Below are positions 1 through 6,124 of a stretch of DNA of 11,939 nt, one piece after another (within the stretch, counting starts at the first letter, position 1; every line of letters starts with the position of its first letter). The stretch comes from JAAETI01 sp964195945 (lineage in GTDB: Bacteria > Actinomycetota > Acidimicrobiia > Spongiisociales > UBA5794), in contig CAXMRC010000161.1 in NCBI GenBank assembly GCA_964195945.1, positions 1 to 11,939 of the forward strand, read 5' to 3'. The notes under the pieces are model-generated. The model did not search any database. It saw only the letters and a list, made by a program, of their open reading frames with translations, and was not told the DNA's origin. The position numbers and the translations under genes were made by a program.

Positions 1-6
1 TGCGGC

Positions 7-690
7 TCAACGCAGGCTGAAAGGCGGATACCGGTCGGTGACCAGCAACGCTGCGTACGCCTGGACCCGTAGGCCCCATCGGGTGACTCCTACTACGTAG
101 TCGAACAACCCTCGCGGGTAGCGTCCGGTGAACAGGATGGCGAACCAGGCGATCACGACGGCGAAGATCGCTCCGATCGCGAGCACGATCAGCACGAGCA
201 CGTGGGGGATCGCCAGGAACCATTTCACCAGCGGCAGCCAGCGGTTGAGGTCCCGTTCGACGTCGGGATAGTCGATGTCGAGATGTACCGATTGTTCGTC
301 GACGGTCGAGGGGTACTTGTCGGTGAGCAGTCCGAGGTAGGCACCGATCCGCGTCTCAAAGCGGGTGAACTCTCGGGCGAAGTCGAACCACCAGCGCGGA
401 TATCGCTCCCGGAACAGGATCATCAGCAGCGTCGCAAAGAACAGCCCGGCGATGATCCCGCCGCCGGTCTTTGTGATCTCGGAGACTCGTTCGCCGGTCA
501 CCTTGATCACGGTCACCGTCGAATACGAGGTTGCCGACAGCAGCGACAGGATGATGAGGATCGGTATCGCCCAGATCAGGCGGAAGAACGTTGTCACCCG
601 GTCGAGCTTCTCCGGGTAGTCGATGTCTAGGCGGGCAGGGTATGACTCGGACTGCGTGGCGATGGGATGCCTCCTTCGTTGCCATAGCAC
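7..690 (-). CDS. DUF4389 tandem-repeat membrane protein
   Basis: A 227-residue integral membrane protein made of two copies of the DUF4389 unit. Unit 1 (about residues 17-127) and unit 2 (136-223) share an opening LDIDYP motif, a WAIP/LAIP membrane entry and a closing RYPRxxFDxxxxxTRxxxRxxAYxxLLTDxYP block. Hydrophobic segments lie near residues 33-53, 76-94 and 152-188 (probably two helices). The function of DUF4389 proteins is not established. The stop is TGA at 7-9. The start is uncertain: the open frame begins at GTG (690), but the only good Shine-Dalgarno, AAGGAGG (670-676), lies inside it and is followed six bases later by an in-frame ATC (codon 10), just before the conserved domain. 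The gene lies 284 bp downstream of the LiaF-like gene on the same strand, separated by a palindrome and an inverted repeat, so it is probably its own unit. Family call is firm; start is not. Confidence 0.88.
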   Translation of the reverse strand: MLWQRRRHPIATQSESYPARLDIDYPEKLDRVTTFFRLIWAIPILIILSLLSATSYSTVTVIKVTGERVSEITKTGGGIIAGLFFATLLMILFRERYPRWWFDFAREFTRFETRIGAYLGLLTDKYPSTVDEQSVHLDIDYPDVERDLNRWLPLVKWFLAIPHVLVLIVLAIGAIFAVVIAWFAILFTGRYPRGLFDYVVGVTRWGLRVQAYAALLVTDRYPPFSLR

Positions 691-794
691 CTAACGGCCA
701 AACCGACCGGCTGAACAGAGGAGAAAGGCCTCTCCGCGGCTGACAACCGTACTCAGGAACCCCGTTCCACAGGCAAGGACGCACCAAGAATCAG

Positions 795-823
795 CCGCCC
801 ACAGCCGGTACCGATATGGGCGG
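795..823 (+). repeat. Intergenic palindrome, variant copy
   Basis: This variant of the window's recurring palindrome has left arm CCGCCCA and right arm ATATGGGCGG, with an enlarged centre (CAGCCGGTACCG) in place of the usual GTGCCG. It is read on the plus strand like the other copies. It sits 151 bp past the stop of the minus-strand LiaF-like gene. Confidence 0.7.
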
Positions 824-859
824 TTCCGCTAGGCAGCGGCACCGGTGAGATGGAACCGC
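820..859. repeat. 8-bp inverted repeat overlapping the palindrome
   Basis: Perfect arms GCGGTTCC (820-827) and GGAACCGC (852-859) enclose 24 bases that hold a smaller stem, CCGCT/AGCGG (826-830/835-839), and the palindrome CACCGGTG (840-847). The left arm shares its first four bases with the preceding 26-bp-type palindrome. No T-tract follows on either strand. It may be a structured RNA end or a protein-binding site; nothing else was seen in the 691-974 gap. Confidence 0.5.
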
Positions 860-974
860 GTTGCCGCGTGTGAACGATCGACGGTGCCACGCCTCCACGA
901 ATTCAGGCGCGACAAGACGAATCCGTAGCACGAAGGACTCGGCACCAGGACGAAGCGTTGCGTTCCGGTCCGGT

Positions 975-1430
975 TCATGCAGTCTTGGCTGTGACCACCC
1001 CACCGCCCATCCGGGTCACCGCATGAATGCGGAGACTGGGCGCATCCTCGGGCAGATCCTCAGGTGGTGTGACGTTGACTTCGAATCCGCCTGCTTGTGT
1101 CTCGGCATCGACGTTGACGGCCCAGTCCTGAGAGACCGTCACCTGGATGCCTCCCATCGTTGCCCTCAACTCCAGCTCGGCCCCTTCCGGAGCGAGCGTC
1201 GCGTCACGCAGGTCGAGATCGATCCCTCCCATCGACGCGACGGCGACACCCGATTTAAGGTTCGTGGCATGGCTGTGGAACTTCCTGCCCCCGAATATCG
1301 CGGCAACCTTGAATTCGTCGCTGTTCTCGTCACCCTTGGACATTCTCTTCGACACGACTAGGCCAACGACAGAGCCGACGACTTGAACAGCGACGATCAC
1401 CATGACGATTCGCAGCAGTTTGCGGCGCAT
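975..1430 (-). CDS. LiaF-like (DUF2154) membrane-anchored protein
   Basis: A 151-residue protein with one N-terminal membrane helix (about residues 5-27, after the basic MRRK) followed by a domain like the C-terminal part of LiaF/YvqF. The family's repeating beta motifs are visible: FGGRKFHS (46-53), MGGIDLDLRDA (67-77), MGGIQVTVS (92-100) and MGGGVVTAK (141-149). In Firmicutes LiaF is a membrane inhibitor of the LiaRS cell-envelope stress system. Here no LiaR or LiaS gene is adjacent, so a sensor-inhibitor role is only an analogy, and the protein may simply report or buffer envelope state. The ATG at 1430 is preceded by GGGAG at suitable spacing. The next gene upstream is the DUF4386 gene on the same strand, 70 bp away, so co-transcription is possible. 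Confidence 0.85.
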   Translation of the reverse strand: MRRKLLRIVMVIVAVQVVGSVVGLVVSKRMSKGDENSDEFKVAAIFGGRKFHSHATNLKSGVAVASMGGIDLDLRDATLAPEGAELELRATMGGIQVTVSQDWAVNVDAETQAGGFEVNVTPPEDLPEDAPSLRIHAVTRMGGGVVTAKTA

Positions 1431-1482
1431 CTCGCACTCCCTTCAATAGCGACGTGAGATCAACTCGTTGCAGCATGACGGT

Positions 1483-1496
1483 TCCGCCCACATGGG
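1483..1496. repeat. Possible relic of the intergenic palindrome
   Basis: The short gap between the DUF4386 and LiaF-like genes contains CCGCCCA directly followed by CATGGG, a compact match to the outer arms of the recurring palindrome without its spacer. It could be a decayed copy or chance. Confidence 0.3.
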
Positions 1497-1500
1497 ACTG

Positions 1501-2187
1501 CTATGCCGTGACGACTTCGGGATCGGTGTCGGGGACACCCTTGACTAGCAGCCAAACGCCGATCGTGAGTTCGAAGAACCCGGTCGGAACGGCGAGGATG
1601 AAAGCATCAACGTCCGCCCCGAGGATCAGGATGGTCGATAGCAGTGCCAGTGCGGCGGTTGCAACACCAAACGAGGAAAGCCATCGCGGAACGCACCTCG
1701 ACTGGAACATCAAGGTGTACCACGTGATCGCACCGATCGCGAAGAACAGCATGTGGATGTCGTACGCACGCGCATGGAATCCGATGAGTACGTCGCCAAT
1801 GGCGACGAACGGCGACGATGCTGAGGCTCCCGCCTCCATGTATGCCTCACTCACGGGGATGAGAAGGAACACACCGAGTGTGCTGATGGCAAGGGTGGTC
1901 GCTTCAGCGATCCACCACCCGCGTGCGACGAGTGCGACGAGCGGGTTGTGCCCTTTCAGCACGGTGTAGAGGAGGGTCGCAAGCACCACAATCCCGGTGC
2001 TCGTGATGCACAGTTCGATCATCGCGCTCCACAGCATCTGTGAGGAGCTTTCCGCGGTCCGTTCAAGAGCCTCCGCGGTGGGGCTGTCGAGGATCGATTT
2101 CGATAGCAGCCCCGCGACAATGCTGCCGATCCATACGAAGAGGTACGCTGCGCCCAGGTACCTGCCGAGTCGCCGACCGGAAATCAT
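1501..2187 (-). CDS. DUF4386 family integral membrane protein
   Basis: A 228-residue polytopic membrane protein that matches the DUF4386 pattern: an R-rich start running into the first helix (RRLGRYLGAAYLF), six hydrophobic segments (about residues 11-29, 53-76, 88-111, 142-161, 173-192, 198-216) and the closing ELTIGVWLLVKG motif (206-217). The biochemical function of DUF4386 is unknown. The frame stays open upstream to 2394, but the ATG at 2187 is chosen because GGAG lies five bases before it and the conserved first helix begins there. Upstream lies a roughly 81-bp structured repeat (2228-2308) that also precedes the other DUF4386-like gene in this window, so the two may share a control element. 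The LiaF-like gene follows 70 bp downstream. Confidence 0.88.
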   Translation of the reverse strand: MISGRRLGRYLGAAYLFVWIGSIVAGLLSKSILDSPTAEALERTAESSSQMLWSAMIELCITSTGIVVLATLLYTVLKGHNPLVALVARGWWIAEATTLAISTLGVFLLIPVSEAYMEAGASASSPFVAIGDVLIGFHARAYDIHMLFFAIGAITWYTLMFQSRCVPRWLSSFGVATAALALLSTILILGADVDAFILAVPTGFFELTIGVWLLVKGVPDTDPEVVTA

Positions 2188-2500
2188 AAGTGCTCCAACA
2201 CTCCCCGGTGAGGAGACAGAGCCCACACGAGCACAGCTTCGCACGGTATCGCCCCGAGGCGATAGAGCCGTTTGGCGCAATGCGGAGAGCACCCAGACGC
2301 CGCCCACAAATCCGAACGCAGACGGACTCTGACACGGGTGAGCGCACCGAGTCCGTCGACCGACGTCGCTCGGTTCATGCCACCTCTGCCGCACCGACCG
2401 GCAGGCCGTGGATCGTCTCCACGACAGGTATCGGGGAGGGATAGGGTCCGCGGGGGGAATCCCGCCTACAGTTGATCGAACACGTCACAGGGAGCATTCG
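2188..2500. other. Divergent intergenic region with structured repeat
   Basis: This 313-bp gap separates the divergent DUF4386 and Ddn-family genes. It contains copy 1 of the structured repeat (2228-2308), followed by unstructured sequence and a GGGGGGAATCCC stretch near 2453-2464. No coding frame here looks real: the open frames are extensions of the flanking genes or shadows. No convincing -35/-10 pair could be picked by eye. Confidence 0.6.
2228..2308. repeat. Three-way-junction repeat, copy 1
   Basis: This 81-bp segment matches 3990-4070 at about 71 of 81 positions. It can fold into an outer stem CTTCGCA (2237-2243) with TGCGGAG (2281-2287), one pair being a T-G wobble, enclosing two hairpins: ATCGCC/GGCGAT (2248-2263) and GAGCC/GGCGC (2265-2278, one mismatch). 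It ends in CCGCCCA, the first bases of the window's palindrome family. It begins 41 bp upstream of the DUF4386 start. Confidence 0.75.
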
Positions 2501-2977
2501 ATGCCAAGCGAAAATGCAAGACGGGCACGGATTCCTCCGCGGTGGTTCGTTCGCCTCGCCTGGTCCACCCACCGCGGCTTGTATCGCACCACCGGTGGCC
2601 GCGTCGGACTAAGGCGTCCAAAGGCCGCCCGCTACGGCATGATGCGGCTCACGACCATCGGGCGTCGCAGCGGCCAGGAGCGGAGCGTGATCCTCGGCTA
2701 TTTCGAGGATGGTCCGAACCTGGTCACCATGGCGATGAACGGCTGGGCCGACGATGAGCCTGCGTGGTGGCTCAACCTACAGGCGCATCCCGAAACCGTT
2801 GTCGATCTCGCAGACGGCCAACGCGACGTCAGTGGGCGGGCTGCAGAGGGAGACGAACGATCGCGACTGTGGGCGCGGTGGCGCGAAATCGACACGAATC
2901 TGGACGCCTATGCCGCACTCCGGTCCTCGGAGACAGCTGTTGTGGTCCTGGAACCCTTGCCCGGCATCAAACGATGA
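2501..2977 (+). CDS. Ddn-family F420-dependent nitroreductase/quinone reductase-like protein
   Basis: A 158-residue protein of the deazaflavin-dependent nitroreductase (Ddn, PF04075-type) family. These split-beta-barrel proteins bind reduced coenzyme F420 and reduce quinones or other hydride acceptors in mycobacteria. Family features include the loop TTIGRRSGQERSVILGYFEDG (51-71, shown in parts as TIGRRSG then a small-hydrophobic strand), the NLVTMAMNGWADDEPAWW block (73-90) and NLQAHPETVVDL (92-103). ATG at 2501 is preferred over upstream in-frame starts because GGGAG stands six bases before it and the family's usual N-terminus begins here. The substrate cannot be inferred. A second, more diverged member lies at 8644-9015. 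The gene converges on the DUF4386-like gene at 3186. Confidence 0.88.
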   Translation: MPSENARRARIPPRWFVRLAWSTHRGLYRTTGGRVGLRRPKAARYGMMRLTTIGRRSGQERSVILGYFEDGPNLVTMAMNGWADDEPAWWLNLQAHPETVVDLADGQRDVSGRAAEGDERSRLWARWREIDTNLDAYAALRSSETAVVVLEPLPGIKR

Positions 2978-2997
2978 GGCGGTGGACTCCCGCCACC
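2978..2997 (+). terminator. Possible terminator hairpin of the Ddn-family gene
   Basis: Immediately after the TGA, GGCGG (2978-2982) can pair with CCGCC (2990-2994), or alternatively GGTGG (2981-2985) with CCACC (2993-2997). There is no T-tract. These are mutually exclusive short stems, so support is weak. Confidence 0.3.
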
Positions 2998-3097
2998 GGT
3001 CTCACGCTCGCGTCCACCCGGTAGCAACGCCAGTCGGCCGCTGCAGTGCTCGTCGTCATGCGACGGCCCGATCCGACCCAGAACCGGCAGCACGCAC

Positions 3098-3121
3098 CGC
3101 CATAGGTGCCGATACGGGGGG
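3098..3121 (+). repeat. Intergenic palindrome, degenerate copy
   Basis: The sequence CCGCCATAG, then GTGCCG, then ATACGGGGGG resembles the family, with one base missing in the left arm and a T-to-C and other changes in the right arm. The GTGCCG spacer is intact and on the plus strand. It lies in the gap between two convergent genes. Confidence 0.55.
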
Positions 3122-3137
3122 CCATCAGCACGGCGCT

Positions 3138-3151
3138 GATCCAACGGGATC
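3138..3151 (-). terminator. Possible terminator hairpin of the 3186-3857 gene
   Basis: A perfect 5-bp stem GATCC/GGATC with an AACG loop lies 34 bp past the minus-strand stop codon at 3186. The stem is short and no T-tract is seen. Confidence 0.3.
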
Positions 3152-3185
3152 GCTGGCTGTGGTGTTGTTCGATCCGCTTCGGCGG

Positions 3186-3857
3186 TTACGTTGCTTCGGT
3201 TGGGTTGGTGCGCAGCATGACGATGCCGAGCCATGCGAGCCACACGATGAGGCCGAGTCCGAAGATGGCTCCGACCGCTTCGAGCGCCGGGATTATCGTG
3301 ACGAAACCTGCTGCGGCGATCAGGATGCCCACATAGTTGAGCGCCTTGGGAAGCGCTCCTATCTGCAGGGCCGCCACGCTTACGAGTAGAACCCACATGG
3401 GGCCGACGATCTCCATCCCGCCACTCAAGCCATTCCCTACCGAATCAACAGCCAACCAGACCGTCTCGGCTTGGGCTGCGTTCGTGGCGTAGAGATCGAC
3501 GACGGTTCCGAACCCGATGTTGGTGATCATGCCCGCGGCGATCAGTAGACCGGCCCAGATGATCCCGAATGCGGTTGCCGTCTGCGCGAGAAGTGACGAT
3601 CCGGCCTTCAGCCGCCGGTTGAGGGCCAATGCCACCACGACGACAACGATACCGAAAACGATCAGGGTGATCAGATTCCAGATGAAGATGGTGGCTTGAT
3701 TGTCGGCGAGGAACGCCACCGACTCGGCAGGCTCCGGGTCTCCGCTGGCGTAGTCAGTGAGCACGAGCGCAAACATGGCAAGACCGATCACAACGGTTAC
3801 AGCGCCAATGAACGCCGCGATACCACCGGTCTTCTGAGAATTACCCAATTCGGTCAC
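3186..3857 (-). CDS. DUF4386-like integral membrane protein
   Basis: A 223-residue polytopic membrane protein. Hydrophobic segments lie near residues 12-34, 58-79, 93-112, 150-167, 172-190 and 196-215. The middle and end (SVGNGLSGGMEIVGPMW at 139-155, ALPKALNYVG at 168-177, GLIVWLAWLGIVML at 202-215) resemble actinobacterial DUF4386-type hypothetical proteins. Function is unknown. The open frame starts with GTG at 3857, but GAAGAAGG abuts that codon. The TTG at 3848 has better SD spacing, so the true protein may be three residues shorter. Upstream are a GGAAGC/GCTTCC inverted repeat (3876-3892) and copy 2 of the structured repeat (3990-4070). It is convergent with the Ddn-family gene. Confidence 0.82.
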   Translation of the reverse strand: MTELGNSQKTGGIAAFIGAVTVVIGLAMFALVLTDYASGDPEPAESVAFLADNQATIFIWNLITLIVFGIVVVVVALALNRRLKAGSSLLAQTATAFGIIWAGLLIAAGMITNIGFGTVVDLYATNAAQAETVWLAVDSVGNGLSGGMEIVGPMWVLLVSVAALQIGALPKALNYVGILIAAAGFVTIIPALEAVGAIFGLGLIVWLAWLGIVMLRTNPTEAT

Positions 3858-3875
3858 CCTTCTTCTCGCTTGCTA

Positions 3876-3892
3876 GGAAGCGGATTGCTTCC
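3876..3892. promoter_or_regulatory. Inverted repeat in the leader of the DUF4386-like gene
   Basis: Perfect 6-bp arms GGAAGC and GCTTCC around GGATT lie 19-28 bp upstream of the GTG/TTG start. It could be an operator or a 5'UTR hairpin. The cognate regulator is unknown. Confidence 0.4.
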
Positions 3893-3989
3893 CCTGACAG
3901 TACCAACAGAGACGAAGATCTACACGGGAGCAGGGAGCATCAGAACGGCCCACCACCTCGCTACTCAACCTCCGCACTTCGATACCAAC

Positions 3990-4070
3990 CGAGCGCAGCT
4001 TCGCACCGCATCGCCCCGGGGCGATAGAGCCGTTTGGCTCAATGCGAAGAGCGCCCAGATACCGCCCATA
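3990..4070. repeat. Three-way-junction repeat, copy 2
   Basis: This is the more regular copy of the 81-bp element. The outer stem CTTCGCA (3999-4005) pairs with TGCGAAG (4043-4049). Inside are the perfect palindrome ATCGCCCCGGGGCGAT (4010-4025) and the hairpin GAGCC-GTTT-GGCTC (4027-4040). It ends in CCGCCCATAT (4062-4071), the left arm of the palindrome family. It lies about 133 bp upstream of the start of the DUF4386-like gene at 3857. Confidence 0.78.
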
Positions 4071-4118
4071 TCCGGCTGGGAGGGATGATGTGGGTGGTGT
4101 CGCACGCCCCGTCCAGAC

Positions 4119-4142
4119 CGCCCATAGCCGGCAATATGGACG
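4119..4142 (+). repeat. Intergenic palindrome, degenerate copy
   Basis: CCGCCCATA, then GCCGGCA, then ATATGGACG: the left arm is nearly intact and the right arm carries a G-to-A change. The centre differs from GTGCCG, so orientation cannot be judged well. It is inside the divergent gap. Confidence 0.5.
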
Positions 4143-4166
4143 ATTCTTGGAGCTAGTCAACAAGCC

Positions 4167-4214
4167 GGGACACAGGTGAGCACAGCGCCACTGGGGTCTC
4201 GCAAAACGTGTCCC
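4167..4214. repeat. Widely spaced 7-bp inverted repeat
   Basis: GGGACAC (4167-4173) and GTGTCCC (4208-4214) are perfect complements separated by 34 bases. The role is unknown; chance is possible. Confidence 0.3.
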
Positions 4215-4235
4215 AGGACCCTCCTATAGGTTTCG

Positions 4236-4264
4236 ACGGTTTCGGGGCGGCAGCCGCCAACCGT
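4236..4264 (+). promoter_or_regulatory. Strong hairpin upstream of the cysteine hydrolase gene
   Basis: ACGGTT (4236-4241) pairs with AACCGT (4259-4264), and GGCGG (4246-4250) with CCGCC (4254-4258). This gives an 11-bp stem with a four-base bulge and a CAG loop, 128 bp before the start codon at 4393. If the promoter lies upstream of it, it would be a 5'UTR structure; if not, it may be unrelated. No U-tract follows. Confidence 0.4.
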
Positions 4265-4392
4265 GACAACCTGAGCAGCTATGAGATAGCCGATCCCGGA
4301 CACTTGGCGCCCGGGGCGTTGCTGCAAGAGAATCGGTAATCTGGGGTGCTCGTGTCATGCAAGCTATGTTTTGTCGGGCCGAGGAGGCGAGC

Positions 4393-5034
4393 ATGAATAC
4401 GCGACCGGGACAATCGGGAGCTGGAGCCGCACTGCTCGTGATCGACCTTCAGCGAGGTCTGTTTCATCGCCCCACCCCGGTTCACGAGGAAGAATCGCTG
4501 TTGCGCAACATCTCCGAGTTGGTCTCGGCCGCCCGTGCCGCTGGCACCCTGGTGGTGTTCGTCCGCCACTCGAACAAGATGCTGGTGGCGGGCACCGAGT
4601 CGTGGGAGCTTCACCCTGGTGTGCAACCTCATGAAGATGACCTGCTGGTCGACAAGACTCACGGTGACGCGTTCCAAGACACCGAACTCGACGGGCTCCT
4701 GAAGGCGCGGTCGGTCGGCACGGTGTTCGTGACCGGCCTGGTCACCGAAGGCTGCATGCGGGCGACGTGCCTCGGCGGTCTCAAGCGCGGCTACCAGGTG
4801 GTCCTCGTCTCGGATGCTCACAGCAGCTTCCATCGCGATGCAGCGAACAGGATTCGGGACTGGAACGAGAAGCTTTCAACTCAATTGGATGGCGTGATTC
4901 CCGCCAGCAAGATTGACTTCGCCGCATGCGAGACAGAGCCAACCGGCGCTTCAAATCGACGCGCGCCAGGTATTGCAGCGAACCGTCGAGGAGCCCGGCA
5001 CCGCGCGCCCGGTGGTCGACCAGCGTTCAGATGA
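4393..5034 (+). CDS. Isochorismatase-family cysteine hydrolase
   Basis: A 213-residue hydrolase of the isochorismatase superfamily (isochorismatase, nicotinamidase, N-carbamoylsarcosine amidase and relatives). The catalytic triad is visible: Asp18 in LLVIDLQRG, Lys88 in LVDKTHGDAF and Cys121 in VTGLVTEGCMRAT. The family motif VLVSDAHSSF follows at 137-146. The substrate cannot be assigned. ATG at 4393 is chosen over an in-frame ATG at 4357 because GAGGAGG lies immediately upstream at good spacing. The catalytic domain ends near residue 178. The last 33 or so residues are Arg/Gly/Pro-rich, their third codon positions are not GC-biased, and they overlap a likely minus-strand gene, so the true C-terminus may be earlier and lost by a small frameshift. 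Cytosolic. Confidence 0.88.
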   Translation: MNTRPGQSGAGAALLVIDLQRGLFHRPTPVHEEESLLRNISELVSAARAAGTLVVFVRHSNKMLVAGTESWELHPGVQPHEDDLLVDKTHGDAFQDTELDGLLKARSVGTVFVTGLVTEGCMRATCLGGLKRGYQVVLVSDAHSSFHRDAANRIRDWNEKLSTQLDGVIPASKIDFAACETEPTGASNRRAPGIAANRRGARHRAPGGRPAFR

Positions 5035-5323
5035 CAGAGCACCTACGTGCCGTTCCCGGTGTGCATGTTGACGACGATCACCGTCGACTCGTCGGTCGAG
5101 AGCCTGCCGAACGATGCGATGGCGTCGTTGAACGCCGGGTAGCCCTCGGTGCACCGCGGAAGCGGCGTGCTGCACGGGCCCGACATCGGCCCGTTCCCCC
5201 TTTGGCCTGGAAGAAGCGACCGACAGATTCCCGGTCGTCAGGGGCGTGCTCGGGTCGGCCCCACACGATCACGGGATCACCATCGTCCGAGACTGCCGTG
5301 AGGGTGATTCGTGCGATTGGCAT
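4951..5323 (-). pseudogene. Small unrecognised gene, apparently frameshifted
   Basis: Three minus-strand frames read one after another like a single protein of about 120 residues. The first begins at ATG 5323 (contains ITLTAVSDDGDPVIVWG, then GRFFQAK). At the run of five C on the plus strand (5196-5200) the coding-like frame switches: adding one base there joins it to the frame running to the TAG at 5043-5045, containing CTEGYPAFNDAIASFGRL and STVIVVNMHTGNG. A third frame then runs to the TGA at 4951 (contains ALSSERWSTTGRAVPG) with GC-rich third positions. I do not recognise the family. The first junction is the best supported; the second is tentative. Alternatives are a sequencing error in the homopolymer, a decayed gene, or two very short genes (one is a 47-residue frame, 5043-5186). 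No good SD precedes 5323. Confidence 0.5.
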
Positions 5324-5374
5324 ATTTGGGAACCTGCACCGAGAGTGAGAGATGCTGGCCCGACTGTCGCCAGA

Positions 5375-5400
5375 CCGCCAATATGTGCCGATATGGGCGG
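5375..5400 (+). repeat. Intergenic palindrome copy
   Basis: Left arm CCGCCAATAT (one C-to-A change), spacer GTGCCG, right arm ATATGGGCGG. It lies 15 bp past the stop of the minus-strand tetR gene, but the spacer still reads on the plus strand. Confidence 0.85.
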
Positions 5401-5414
5401 GTTGGCGGTGGAGG

Positions 5415-6044
5415 CTACTCCGGTTGTGGGAACAGCACGGCGGTGAACGACTGCGCGAGTTGTGTGAGTTCGTTTCGGGTGGCTCCGGCTCTGGCGCGGG
5501 TCATGATGCTGTGTGTGACTGAGTGGGCCATGCGCGCTAGTTCGGTCGGTTGGTTGTTGCTTGGATCGTCGGTCGTTTGGTGCGCTGCGAGTCGCCGGGT
5601 TATCGCTTCGTCGGTTTGTTCGAACATGTGCGACAGTTTGGAGCGCAGCTCGGGGTCGTTCTCGGCTGCGTCGGTGGCGACGGTGTTGATGAGGCATCCG
5701 CGGGGTGTGCCCTCGGCTAGGGCGCAGTCAATGCTTGCTTCGAAGAATCGTTCGACGGCCTTCCGGTTGTTTGGCTCAAGGCGGAATGCGGAGAAGGCCC
5801 TGCTGCCGTATGTGGCGGCATACCGGTCGATTGCGTGCAGGAACAGTTCACGCTTGTTGCCGAACGCCGCGTACAGGCTGGGTCGGTTGATTCCCATGGC
5901 TGCTGTGAGTGCTGCCATAGACGCCCCCTTGTAGCCCCTCTCCCAAAAGACGAGAACTGCCGCATCCAGTGCCTCGTCTTGATTGAAGGAGCGTGGTCGT
6001 CCTCGGGGACGGTTCACGGTCTGATCAGTGACTTTCGCAACCAT
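5415..6044 (-). CDS. TetR/AcrR-family transcriptional regulator
   Basis: A 209-residue DNA-binding regulator. A basic lead (RPRGRPRSF, 12-20) precedes the N-terminal TetR domain (helices from about residue 22), with the recognition region MAALTAAMGINRPSLYAAFGNK at 43-64, given here only by position beyond its core GINRPSLYAAFG. The C-terminal ligand domain has the PRGCLINT motif (114-121) common in AcrR-like members. The open frame extends to 6170, but ATG at 6044 begins the family's usual N-terminus; only a weak GTGAG precedes it. It is transcribed away from the ABM-domain gene at 6125 with an 80-bp shared region containing a 16-bp palindrome, the classic arrangement for a TetR repressor controlling itself and its divergent neighbour. 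The ligand is unknown. Confidence 0.92.
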   Translation of the reverse strand: MVAKVTDQTVNRPRGRPRSFNQDEALDAAVLVFWERGYKGASMAALTAAMGINRPSLYAAFGNKRELFLHAIDRYAATYGSRAFSAFRLEPNNRKAVERFFEASIDCALAEGTPRGCLINTVATDAAENDPELRSKLSHMFEQTDEAITRRLAAHQTTDDPSNNQPTELARMAHSVTHSIMTRARAGATRNELTQLAQSFTAVLFPQPE

Positions 6045-6086
6045 CTCACGTATCGCTTGACTCGCCGTCCTGCCACTCTCTATTAT

Positions 6087-6102
6087 TGTATCGCACGGTA
6101 CA
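6087..6102. promoter_or_regulatory. Candidate TetR operator
   Basis: A 16-bp imperfect palindrome, TGTATCGCACGGTACA, has matching ends TGTA/TACA and inner CG/CG, with 12 of 16 positions symmetric. It lies 43 bp from the tetR start and 23 bp from the ABM-gene start. Its form resembles known TetR-family operators. An AT-rich stretch (TATTATTG, 6081-6088) overlapping it may hold a -10 for the rightward gene. Confidence 0.55.
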
Positions 6103-6124
6103 GAAAGCAAGAACTGGAGACCCA

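Larger units (their letters stand above)
3858..4392. other. Divergent 535-bp intergenic region
   Basis: This is the longest gene-free stretch. From left to right it holds a GGAAGC/GCTTCC inverted repeat, copy 2 of the three-way-junction repeat, two degenerate members of the palindrome family, a widely spaced 7-bp inverted repeat and an 11-bp hairpin. The open frames in it have no recognisable protein features and include the repeats, so no gene is called. Confidence 0.6.

Noticed and set aside
202..630. A long plus-strand open frame opposite the DUF4389 gene.
   Set aside because: Shadow frame without SD or protein features; the minus strand carries the tandem DUF4389 domains.
3873..4163. A minus-strand frame whose translation resembles another frame near 2063-2347.
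   Set aside because: The similarity comes from the 81-bp repeat they both read through, not from a protein family.
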